DNA from: Peptostreptococcus anaerobius VPI 4330 = DSM 2949
GTDB taxonomy: Bacteria; Bacillota; Clostridia; Peptostreptococcales; Peptostreptococcaceae
Reading direction: 5' to 3'
NCBI RefSeq assembly: GCF_000381525.1
Contig: NZ_KB906609.1
Span: forward strand, 1 to 64,000
DNA length: 64,000 nucleotides
Below the pieces are notes generated by a model, which worked only from the letters and a program-made list of their open reading frames with translations, was not told where the DNA came from and ran no database searches. The position numbers were made by a program, and so were the translations under genes. Of the stretch, positions 1 through 6,400 are shown in pieces (position 1 is the first letter of the stretch; each line of letters begins with the position of its first letter).

Positions 1-218
1 TCAAAGGAAAAAGTGCATTGATGATGTTCGATAAGCACGCAAATTTAAAGTACAAATTTGGAAATAGACACTTTTGGTCTGAAGGATATTATGTAAGTAC
101 TGTGGGATTAAATGAGGCAACAATAAGGAAATATATTCAGGAACAGGAAAGACACGATATAGCTTTGGACAAATTAAGTGTCAAGGAGTATGAAGATCCC
201 TTTAGGGATGGCAAGTAA
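1..218 (+). CDS. tnpA: IS200/IS605-family transposase TnpA, C-terminal part (cut by window edge)
   Basis: The reading frame is open from base 3 and runs in from outside the window. The visible part includes KGKSALMMFDKH, then KYKFGNRHFWSEGYYVSTVG, and ends EYEDPF. This is the typical C-terminal half of the small Y1 (HUH) single-strand transposase: the GNRHFW-GYYV block precedes the helix that should carry the catalytic tyrosine. These enzymes cut and join single-stranded DNA at hairpin ends during replication. The stop is directly followed by a structured right end, so this is the 3' end of the gene rather than a random fragment. The N-terminal half with the HUH motif is not visible. Confidence 0.88.
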   Translation, partial: KGKSALMMFDKHANLKYKFGNRHFWSEGYYVSTVGLNEATIRKYIQEQERHDIALDKLSVKEYEDPFRDGK

Positions 219-224
219 TACAAA

Positions 225-351
225 TACCCTTTAAAGGGTAGCGACGAGTCAAAGGCCGAGCTTGAACAGAGTGAAAGCCAGCGCCTTTAGACGCTGGCCG
301 GTAACCCTTGGGCTTATAGCCCGTGTGCAAACCACCCGTTGGACGGGTGGT
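225..351 (+). ncRNA. Structured right end of the IS200/IS605 element, possibly an omega-RNA-like scaffold
   Basis: Four stem-loops lie in 127 bases: a 16-base palindrome at 225-240; GCCAGCG (277-283) pairing with CGCTGGC (292-298); GGGC (310-313) with GCCC (319-322); and ACCACCCGT (331-339) with ACGGGTGGT (343-351) around a 3-base loop. A hairpin just inside the right end is the TnpA recognition site in this family. The multi-stem layout also resembles the right-end guide RNA scaffold made by TnpB-bearing relatives, but no tnpB is visible next to it. That it is transcribed as RNA is inference. Confidence 0.5.
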
Positions 352-356
352 CATGA

Positions 357-416
357 TTATTTGGTTAAATATTCAGATACAATTTTTTTTTTGAGTTCGA
401 ATGTATATTTTGCCAT
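357..416 (-). pseudogene. Start of an IS3/IS150-type transposase orfA, cut off after about 19 codons
   Basis: On the minus strand an ATG at 416 opens MAKYTFELKKKIVSEYLTK, then TAA at 359-357. This matches the usual opening of IS150-group OrfA (helix-turn-helix subunit), which normally continues for about 170 residues. The frame is lost where the IS200/IS605 right end begins, so the simplest reading is disruption by that element. No other part of this transposase is in the window. Confidence 0.6.
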
Positions 417-451
417 GAAAAAAAAACGACCTCCCAATCGTTAGGTTTTTA

Positions 452-476
452 GGTCTAACTTTTGGGGGTCGGTACA
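452..476 (-). repeat. Terminal inverted repeat of an IS3/IS150-type element
   Basis: Read on the minus strand, 476 to 452 begins TGTACCGACCCCC and continues AAAAGTTAGACC, the form of IS150-group ends (TGT, then a C run, then AAAAGTTAGAC). It lies about 35 bases upstream of the truncated orfA start at 416, the spacing expected for a left end. Bases above 476 would then be host flank. Confidence 0.6.
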
Positions 477-550
477 ATGTTCGGCGTTTTGTAGTTCAGA
501 TTTTTAGACTTTTTTATTTTTAGACTCTTTCCTATTGTATAATACTTAAA

Positions 551-1108
551 TTATTTTCTATCGTATACCGTAAATTTATACCTAGGTGCAGTTTCAGGCT
601 CTATATAGGTAGATTCAAAGACCAACTGCCACTCATCATCACAAAATTTGGGGAAGAATGAGTCAGCTTCAACAGCTTGATCCTCATCAATAATAGTAAC
701 GTATAGCTTGCTAGCTACATCCATAAACTGCTTGTAAACATTGTCTCCACCGCATATGAAAATATCCTCCTTGGGATTATTTATTGCATAATCTACAAGT
801 TCTTCCTTGGAATGTAGGGTATAGGCACCCTCATAGGAACCATCCCCACGAGTAAGGATTATATTTTTTCTATTTGGAAGGGGCCTTCTTGGGAATGAGA
901 AATAAGTCTTTCTACCACATACAATAGTGTGGTTGAGAGTGGTTTCCTTGAAATACTTAAGGTCATCCTTTAGGTAAAATAGCATATCTCCGTTTATACC
1001 AATTGCATTTGTTTTTTCAGTCATTGCAACTATCATATATATATTTTTTACTGGAGCAAGTCTAGCATCGTTATTCTTTGGTTCATTTGATATATTCATA
1101 TTTAACAT
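551..1108 (-). CDS. folA: Dihydrofolate reductase
   Basis: Reduces dihydrofolate to tetrahydrofolate with NADPH in the cytoplasm, restoring the cofactor that ThyA next door oxidises. The family fold is clear: IYMIVAM first strand, catalytic acid D49 in KDDLKYF, GRKTYFSF for NADPH, and CGGDNVYKQF late in the chain. The protein has 185 residues against about 160, the surplus being roughly 20 residues before the first strand; AGGTGA just upstream and the thyA stop 8 bases away favour the first ATG. The position of E. coli Trp22 is Phe (MLFYLK), common among anaerobic Firmicutes as I recall. It is translationally coupled to thyA. Confidence 0.95.
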   Translation of the reverse strand: MLNMNISNEPKNNDARLAPVKNIYMIVAMTEKTNAIGINGDMLFYLKDDLKYFKETTLNHTIVCGRKTYFSFPRRPLPNRKNIILTRGDGSYEGAYTLHSKEELVDYAINNPKEDIFICGGDNVYKQFMDVASKLYVTIIDEDQAVEADSFFPKFCDDEWQLVFESTYIEPETAPRYKFTVYDRK

Positions 1109-1116
1109 GATATCAC

Positions 1117-1950
1117 CTATATAGCCATTTCAAATTTAAGGTTTGGTTTTACTGGATTGTAGTTTTCCATAGTAAAATCATCTATAGTGAAATCATAGAA
1201 ATTAGTCTTTTCAGGATTTAGAACAAGTCTTACTGATTCGTCATTTTCCTGAGGCTTCCTAGACATTATTTCTTTTGCCTGATCAATATGCCTGTCATAG
1301 ATGTGGGCATTGTTTACGTAGTGACAGAAGACACCTGGTTCTAGACCCACATGACGTGCTACCATCATCTGTAGGGCAACGTACTGGATCTTGTTGATGG
1401 CATTGGCAACTAAGAGGTCAGATGATCTCTGTATCAAGGTCATATCCAAGTAGCCATCACGAGCAGTCCACTGAGTTTCCATAGCACAAGGGTGTAGGCC
1501 CTTAGTCTCAGCAAGGTCCGCCTCCTGATAAAGATTGATTATATGCCTTCTACCGTATGGCTGGTTCTTTAGGCCATCAAGAAGTTTGTTGATTAGGTCA
1601 TATCTTTTAACAGTTGCACCGTATCTTTGGCCAATTGTCCTGTCCCCTATATCCCATTCGTCCCACCAAGTTATACCGTACTTGTCTTTTAATATGTCAA
1701 GGTCGTTTGTCTGGTCCTGATATATCCATAGTATCTCCTTGATACCAGACTTCCATGCTGTTTGTCGTAGGGTAACTATTGGAAGTTCCCCCTTAGATAG
1801 GTCATATTTTTCGAACACTTGGTTGACAAATATTGTATGAGATGGGCTACCATCAGCATATTTAGGTCTTACTTTTTCGCCTTCAGTTGAATTATTTGAA
1901 GTCATTATTTCATTGCAAAGATTTTGTAAATTTTTATCCGCTATTGTCAT
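1117..1950 (-). CDS. thyA: Thymidylate synthase
   Basis: Methylates dUMP to dTMP using methylene-tetrahydrofolate, producing dihydrofolate for the co-transcribed FolA. Catalytic Cys155 sits in GLHPCAMETQW. The Arg pair in YGRRHIINLYQ, QRSSDLLVANAIN and HIYDRH are all present, so the active site looks complete. At 277 residues it is a normal-length ThyA, not flavin-dependent ThyX. GGAGG precedes the ATG by a few bases. It is the first gene of the thyA-folA pair, with a probable promoter at 1997-2025. Confidence 0.97.
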   Translation of the reverse strand: MTIADKNLQNLCNEIMTSNNSTEGEKVRPKYADGSPSHTIFVNQVFEKYDLSKGELPIVTLRQTAWKSGIKEILWIYQDQTNDLDILKDKYGITWWDEWDIGDRTIGQRYGATVKRYDLINKLLDGLKNQPYGRRHIINLYQEADLAETKGLHPCAMETQWTARDGYLDMTLIQRSSDLLVANAINKIQYVALQMMVARHVGLEPGVFCHYVNNAHIYDRHIDQAKEIMSRKPQENDESVRLVLNPEKTNFYDFTIDDFTMENYNPVKPNLKFEMAI

Positions 1951-1996
1951 ATATACCTCCCAAAAGTTGATTTTAGAGTTTTGGCTCTATATTCTT

Positions 1997-2025
1997 GTTA
2001 TATTGGCAAAGCACAATAGTGTCAC
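1997..2025 (-). promoter_or_regulatory. Probable sigma-A promoter of thyA-folA
   Basis: On the minus strand GTGACA (2025-2020), a 17-base spacer, then TATAAC (2002-1997), about 45 bases upstream of the thyA ATG. It is a reasonable but not perfect consensus match. Confidence 0.45.
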
Positions 2026-2260
2026 CAATGTAATATTATACCATATTACATACCCAGTATAAATAAAAGATAAGATCAAAAAAGATATTATATATCAATA
2101 TAGCTATTAAAATAACAATCGACTATTGTAAATTTCTATTGATAGAACCGTTAAAATAGAAAAATACTCAAAAAATTCTCGGATATTATCCCAAAATAAA
2201 AATATGATAGCAAAAATTAAACAAAAACATAATGAAAACACATAAATTATAGTTAAAATA

Positions 2261-2289
2261 TTGACTTTATTAATCAGGAATAATATAAT
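2261..2289 (+). promoter_or_regulatory. Sigma-A promoter of the iron alcohol dehydrogenase gene
   Basis: TTGACT (2261-2266), 17-base spacer, TATAAT (2284-2289). This near-consensus promoter predicts a leader of about 70 bases. The rest of the 414-base gap between thyA and this gene is AT-rich with nothing else I can name. Confidence 0.75.
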
Positions 2290-2364
2290 GAATTTATGCT
2301 AGATATTATCCACCTCAAATAGGGTTGGGAGAGCATATAAAAAATATATAATGGAGGTTTTACC

Positions 2365-3558
2365 ATGTGGGAAAAAGACATTAATGTAAATGAAGTCAAG
2401 GAGATAAGATTAAAAACTACAGCATATCTAGGAGCTGGTGCAATTAACAAGTTCAATGACATAGCTCAGGAATTAAAGGCAAAAGGTCTAGATAATATTG
2501 TTATACTTACAGGCAAGGGTGCATATAAAAAGACAGGTGCTTGGGATGTAGTTGAGCCAGCATTAAAGGCAAATGATATAGAATATGTATTATTTGATAA
2601 GATCACTCCAAATCCAGAGCATAAGGACGTTGATGATGCAGTAGCTCTAGCTAAAACAATAGGAGCCAACTGTGTAATTGGTATAGGTGGTGGTAGCCCT
2701 ATAGATGCAGCAAAATCAACTGCTATATTGCTATCATATCCAGAAAAGACTTGTGCAGACCTTTATGAGTTCGAATTTACACCAGATAAGGCTGCTCCAG
2801 TAATAGCTATCAACCTTACTCACGGAACAGGAACAGAAGTAGATAGATTTGCTGTTGTATCTATACCAGAAAAAGAATACAAACCAGCAATAGCATATGA
2901 CTGTATATATCCTATGTATGCCATAGATGATCCAGCCTTAATGGTAAGCCTACCAGAATTCCAGACTATGTCTGTATCTGTAGACGCAGTTAACCATGTA
3001 TTTGAAGCCTGTACATCAGTAGTAGCCAACCCACTTAGTATATTACTTGCAAAAGAAGTAGTTAGACTAGTACATGACTACCTACCAAAGGCTCTAAAGG
3101 ACCCTAAGGATATAGAAGCTAGATACTACCTAGTATATGCATCTATGATAGCAGGTTCATCATTTGATAATGGATTACTACACTTTACACATGCTCTGGA
3201 ACATCCACTAAGTGCTATAAAGACTGATTTCACTCATGGATATGGACTAGGAATACTACTTCCAGCAGTAGTTAGACATACTTTTGAATCAAGAAGAGCA
3301 ACTATAGAAGAAGTATTTGCACCAATATTTGGTGATGAAAAAGATATAGATGCCAACAAGGCTGCTGAACTAATCAAGGAATGGTTAAGATCTGTAGGAC
3401 TTACAAACACTCTAAAAGATGAAGGATTTTCAGAAGACCATCTAGACAAGTTGACTGAACTAGCATTCACTACACCATCACTTGATGGACTATTGGGATG
3501 TGCTCCAGTAGAAGCAACTAGAGAAGTTGTAAGAGCTATCTATGCAGAATCTCTATAA
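2365..3558 (+). CDS. Iron-containing alcohol dehydrogenase
   Basis: NAD(P)H-linked reduction of aldehydes to alcohols, a fermentation end step. The group III fold is clear: Rossmann-type N-terminal half with GGGSPIDAAK (from about residue 108), then NLTHGTGTEVD, then the helical metal domain. D207, H211, H276 and H291 line up with the usual iron ligands (DAVNH, FTHALEH, THGYG). At 397 residues it is full length. Codon choice is narrow (AGA, CTA, AAG) and the promoter is strong, which suggests high expression. It stands alone between a good promoter and a good terminator. Substrate is not readable; butanol- or lactaldehyde-type enzymes are possible. Confidence 0.92.
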   Translation: MWEKDINVNEVKEIRLKTTAYLGAGAINKFNDIAQELKAKGLDNIVILTGKGAYKKTGAWDVVEPALKANDIEYVLFDKITPNPEHKDVDDAVALAKTIGANCVIGIGGGSPIDAAKSTAILLSYPEKTCADLYEFEFTPDKAAPVIAINLTHGTGTEVDRFAVVSIPEKEYKPAIAYDCIYPMYAIDDPALMVSLPEFQTMSVSVDAVNHVFEACTSVVANPLSILLAKEVVRLVHDYLPKALKDPKDIEARYYLVYASMIAGSSFDNGLLHFTHALEHPLSAIKTDFTHGYGLGILLPAVVRHTFESRRATIEEVFAPIFGDEKDIDANKAAELIKEWLRSVGLTNTLKDEGFSEDHLDKLTELAFTTPSLDGLLGCAPVEATREVVRAIYAESL

Positions 3559-3587
3559 TAAACGGTCAATTTAATTATCTTATTTGA

Positions 3588-3615
3588 CAGAGAGGGTATT
3601 GCCCTCTCTGTTTTT
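3588..3615 (+). terminator. Rho-independent terminator after the alcohol dehydrogenase
   Basis: CAGAGAGGG (3588-3596) pairs perfectly with CCCTCTCTG (3602-3610), followed by five T. The sequence from here to 3869 holds no gene I can support. Confidence 0.9.
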
Positions 3616-3869
3616 AGATTTATTGTGCATTTAGCTATAATTCTTAATGGACTATGATGGGCTAATGAAGCAACATATAGAAATATTTGCAAGTTTACTT
3701 TTATATAAGAGTGGAAAAAACCCAACAAATTTGCTATAATTATAGTCAATTATAGGATAAGCGTTTTTATATGTAACTTGAATAGGTATTGTATAAAGGT
3801 CTAGTAGTGAAAGCAATACTTGTAATACTTATAAAGTTGTTATTTATAATCATATTATGGAGGTGTACC

Positions 3870-4652
3870 ATGAAAGAAACGAATAGAATAAATTTAAAGA
3901 TGGATATTGAAAAAAATATCTTTGAAGTGAATGCGACAAAGGACTTAAGTACCCTAGAACTAATAAATATTTTAGGGCTTGTAATGTCTGAGTACAATAT
4001 GGTCCTAATGACTCAAGATGACATGGAGTCTGTAGATTTCTTGGTAGGAGACAAAGGGGCAATAATAGATAGGATTCTTGAAATTGGGCCAATAGATATT
4101 GATTTGGTAGAATATAAGGTGAATACATTTGGAACTGCCAACCACTATGTCTATGAAATTGATGAACAGGAAGGTATGAGTATACTAGATGTTGCCTGCA
4201 TACTGTCTATATTAGGGTCATACATGGGAGACACAATGCTAGATGCCTTTGCTATGGATGATAGATTAAAATCTTTAGACAAGCAGGAGGCAATCCAAGA
4301 GATAGGCAATCTTAGGAAGACAATGGAGATAAATATGCACCTGATGCAGATTTATGGGATGATAGGGTGTACCTACAAGGATGAGAGAATAGCGGATGAA
4401 TACTATATTGACAGAATAGTGGACAAGGTAGCTATAACTCTAGAAGTAGCCCAAGACATGCTAGATAATCTTGAAAGTGATATGGATGATGAAGATATGC
4501 TAGATATTGATAGGGAAAGGTATGACCTAGTCGAAGATATGGGTAAAAATAAAGGTAAACATAGCCATCACCACCATGACGGTTGTTGTGGACATGACCA
4601 CAGTGAAGGTCACCACCATGATGGTTATTGTGGACATAAGCATAGAAATTAG
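3870..4652 (+). CDS. Unknown protein with histidine-rich metal-binding tail
   Basis: I do not recognise the body (about 225 residues, acidic, predicted mixed alpha/beta, no signal peptide). The last 28 residues are HSHHHHDGCCGHDHSEGHHH followed by DGYCGHKH: two near-copies of a His cluster followed by (C)CGH, as in metal chaperones, storage proteins and nickel insertion factors. I chose the ATG at 3870 because TGGAGG lies 7 bases before it; an upstream in-frame extension would have no ribosome site. It is monocistronic, ending at a shared terminator. Binding of nickel, zinc or copper is inference from composition only. Confidence 0.85.
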   Translation: MKETNRINLKMDIEKNIFEVNATKDLSTLELINILGLVMSEYNMVLMTQDDMESVDFLVGDKGAIIDRILEIGPIDIDLVEYKVNTFGTANHYVYEIDEQEGMSILDVACILSILGSYMGDTMLDAFAMDDRLKSLDKQEAIQEIGNLRKTMEINMHLMQIYGMIGCTYKDERIADEYYIDRIVDKVAITLEVAQDMLDNLESDMDDEDMLDIDRERYDLVEDMGKNKGKHSHHHHDGCCGHDHSEGHHHDGYCGHKHRN

Positions 4653-4662
4653 TATTGCAAAA

Positions 4663-4700
4663 AAGGCAGTACCTAAGATATCGTATCTAGGTCCTGCCTT
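4663..4700. terminator. Bidirectional terminator between the His-tail gene and the secreted nuclease gene
   Basis: AAGGCAGTACCTAAGATA pairs imperfectly with TATCTAGGTCCTGCCTT around a 3-base loop. On the minus strand it is followed by TTTTTT, on the plus strand by TATTTATTT, so it can serve both converging genes. Confidence 0.85.
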
Positions 4701-4706
4701 ATTTAT

Positions 4707-5579
4707 TTAAACTTTAGAGTGCTTATATCCAGCAGATTCTGCTTCTTGAGGGCTCCTAAAGTATATTATATTTTTTGGGCTGATTTTATTGTAGTACCTA
4801 TCACCAGGCATATGGTATATGTTGGTTCTTTTATTAGCCCTAACAGGCCCCTTGCCCTGAGTTACAACCTGTGTGTTTTTAGGTTTTGAAGATAGGTTTG
4901 GTTTTGCAGTAGTCTTTGGTTTTACAGTAGTCTTTGGTTTTGCAGTAGGCTTTGGTTTTTCAATAGGTTTTGGATTTGTATTAGATTTCTTCCAAAGACC
5001 TATATTATTTTTTCTAGCTAGGGATTCAAGTTCTCTGAAAATAGGGATGTATTTTACATCAGGTGGATAAGTGTATACATGACCATATCCGTTTTTTACT
5101 AGCTGAGCATTGTACATCATAGATATTACTTCATTTTTGCTAGGATTATTAGATGACGGTCTTTGAATCCATACATATCTTAACAACCTACCGTATTTAT
5201 CTGTATCCCTTACATCTTTTTGTAGGTATACTGTTTTTCCTGTAAGTTGGGACTTTGTATAGTTACTTGCCTCTTTTCCATAGTATTGAACTGGTTTTTT
5301 AGGGTGAACTGTTTCAGGTGTATCAACACCGACCATCCTGATTTTATGGACCTTACCTGAAATACTAACAGAGATTGTGTCTCCATCTACAACCTTGACC
5401 ACCCTGGCTCTTACAAAATTATTTGCCTTGGATTTAGGGGCCTTGTAGTCTTTTTTGTTTTTATGAGCATTTAAGACCTTAGAATCTATTGAGTTTGTGC
5501 TACCAATGGATCTGACTGTGAAAAGACATAATCCCAGTATACTTGCAATACAAAGAGATGAAATTTTTTTGAAATTCAT
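4707..5579 (-). CDS. Secreted thermonuclease (SNase-like) with Pro-Lys linker and C-terminal extension
   Basis: Extracellular calcium-type nuclease of the staphylococcal nuclease family. Residues 1-26 form a signal peptide (KK then a hydrophobic stretch). The SNase domain spans about 55-195 with VVDGDTISV, VGVDTPETV and DTDKYGRLLRYV carrying the usual Asp and Arg positions. A low-complexity linker of KPK/KTT repeats (about 200-235) follows. The last 45 residues (GPVRANKRTNIYHMPGDRYY to SAGYKHSKV) resemble the small domain often found at the end of secreted nucleases, sometimes called sunset or Ada-like; I am unsure of its job. Start: AAGGGGG seven bases before the ATG. Confidence 0.9.
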   Translation of the reverse strand: MNFKKISSLCIASILGLCLFTVRSIGSTNSIDSKVLNAHKNKKDYKAPKSKANNFVRARVVKVVDGDTISVSISGKVHKIRMVGVDTPETVHPKKPVQYYGKEASNYTKSQLTGKTVYLQKDVRDTDKYGRLLRYVWIQRPSSNNPSKNEVISMMYNAQLVKNGYGHVYTYPPDVKYIPIFRELESLARKNNIGLWKKSNTNPKPIEKPKPTAKPKTTVKPKTTAKPNLSSKPKNTQVVTQGKGPVRANKRTNIYHMPGDRYYNKISPKNIIYFRSPQEAESAGYKHSKV

Positions 5580-5614
5580 AAACTTTACCCCCTTTTAAAT
5601 TATTGAATGTATAT

Positions 5615-5644
5615 ATTCTACCATTCTTATAGATGTATTTTCAA
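5615..5644 (-). promoter_or_regulatory. Probable promoter of the secreted nuclease gene
   Basis: On the minus strand TTGAAA (5644-5639), 18-base spacer, TAGAAT (5620-5615), 35 bases upstream of the start. Confidence 0.5.
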
Positions 5645-5701
5645 GAGTATATAATATATACATAGTCATAAATAATAAAAAATGAAGCTATAATTTATAA
5701 A

Positions 5702-6187
5702 TTAGAAGACATATTTTTCTATTAGCTTTACTGCTTCCTTCAAGTATTTTTCCTCTAGTTGAGTAAACCTAGATAGTTCAGCACTATCCATATCTAGTAG
5801 GCCTACACACTTTTCTCCTACAATAATAGGTATAACAAGTTCAGAATTTGATGCAGCATCACAGGCTATGTGACCAGGAAAGGCATTGACGTCATCAACC
5901 ATAATTGTTTCCTTAGTTGAATAGCATTTACCACAGACACCCTTGTCGTAAGGTATTTTTGTGCAGGCTGGCATACCTTGGAATGGGCCGAGTTCTAATT
6001 CCTTTCCGTTATCTAGATAGAATCCGCACCAATTTAGTCTACCTACAAGAGCATTTATCAGTGCTGATGAGTTGGCCAACTTTGCTGTCTGAGAGTCGCT
6101 GTTATCAACTAGTCCTATTAGGGCTGATAGCATACTTTGGTACTTTTCCTCAAGTGTTAAATTTTCAAAAATCTTAATGTCAAACAT
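5702..6187 (-). CDS. msrC: Free methionine-(R)-sulfoxide reductase (GAF fold)
   Basis: Repairs free methionine-R-sulfoxide with thioredoxin, an oxidative-stress function useful to an anaerobe. This is a one-domain GAF protein of normal length (161 residues). Family landmarks: LNWCGFYL, LGPFQGMPAC, GVCGKCY and FPGHIACDAASNSELVIPI. The three redox cysteines of the family correspond to C85, C88 (or a shifted equivalent) and C109. The spacing of the first two (CGKC) is shorter than the E. coli YebR arrangement as I remember it. AGGAGG lies upstream of the ATG. It is a single gene, divergent from the large SPOR gene. Confidence 0.9.
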   Translation of the reverse strand: MFDIKIFENLTLEEKYQSMLSALIGLVDNSDSQTAKLANSSALINALVGRLNWCGFYLDNGKELELGPFQGMPACTKIPYDKGVCGKCYSTKETIMVDDVNAFPGHIACDAASNSELVIPIIVGEKCVGLLDMDSAELSRFTQLEEKYLKEAVKLIEKYVF

Positions 6188-6265
6188 AATCTAGTCCTCC
6201 TCGTATATATATTGTTTAATTATACCTATTATTTTGGGAAATATGCAGAGCTTATCTATAATTTA

Positions 6266-6274
6266 TGGTATAAT
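6266..6274 (+). promoter_or_regulatory. Extended -10 promoter element before the SPOR gene
   Basis: TGGTATAAT is an extended -10 (TGnTATAAT) with no good -35. It lies 127 bases upstream of the chosen start. Confidence 0.4.
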
Positions 6275-6290
6275 AACTATAAGTATTTAA

Positions 6291-6336
6291 TTTGGTATAT
6301 TTACTGTAAAAACTTTTACTAAAGTATTATACCAAA
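6291..6336. repeat. Inverted repeat in the leader of the SPOR gene
   Basis: TTTGGTATA (6291-6299) is matched by TATACCAAA (6328-6336), with a secondary TTTACT/AGTA pairing inside. It lies between the -10 element and the ribosome site, so it may be an operator or a leader hairpin. Confidence 0.5.
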
Positions 6337-6400
6337 AATATATTATTATTAAAATATGAATTTGTGTGCACAGGACTAATATAAATAAGGAGTGAATACT

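Larger units (their letters stand above)
1..360 (+). mobile_element. IS200/IS605-type element, right part
   Basis: The element consists of the tnpA 3' end plus about 140 bases of strongly structured right end with no tnpB. The right boundary lies just past the last hairpin, somewhere around 351-366, because the sequence from about 360 rightward reads as the start of a different insertion sequence on the other strand. IS200/IS605 elements have no terminal inverted repeats, so the exact edge cannot be fixed without an empty site. The left end is outside the window. Confidence 0.75.

Noticed and set aside
262-444. 60-codon plus-strand open frame over the element right end
   Set aside because: It runs through hairpins and the IS150-type terminal region, has no ribosome site, and the opposite strand explains its right part.
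4873-5070. Plus-strand Gly/Phe repeat frame opposite the nuclease gene
   Set aside because: Mirror of the Pro-Lys linker codons on the minus strand.
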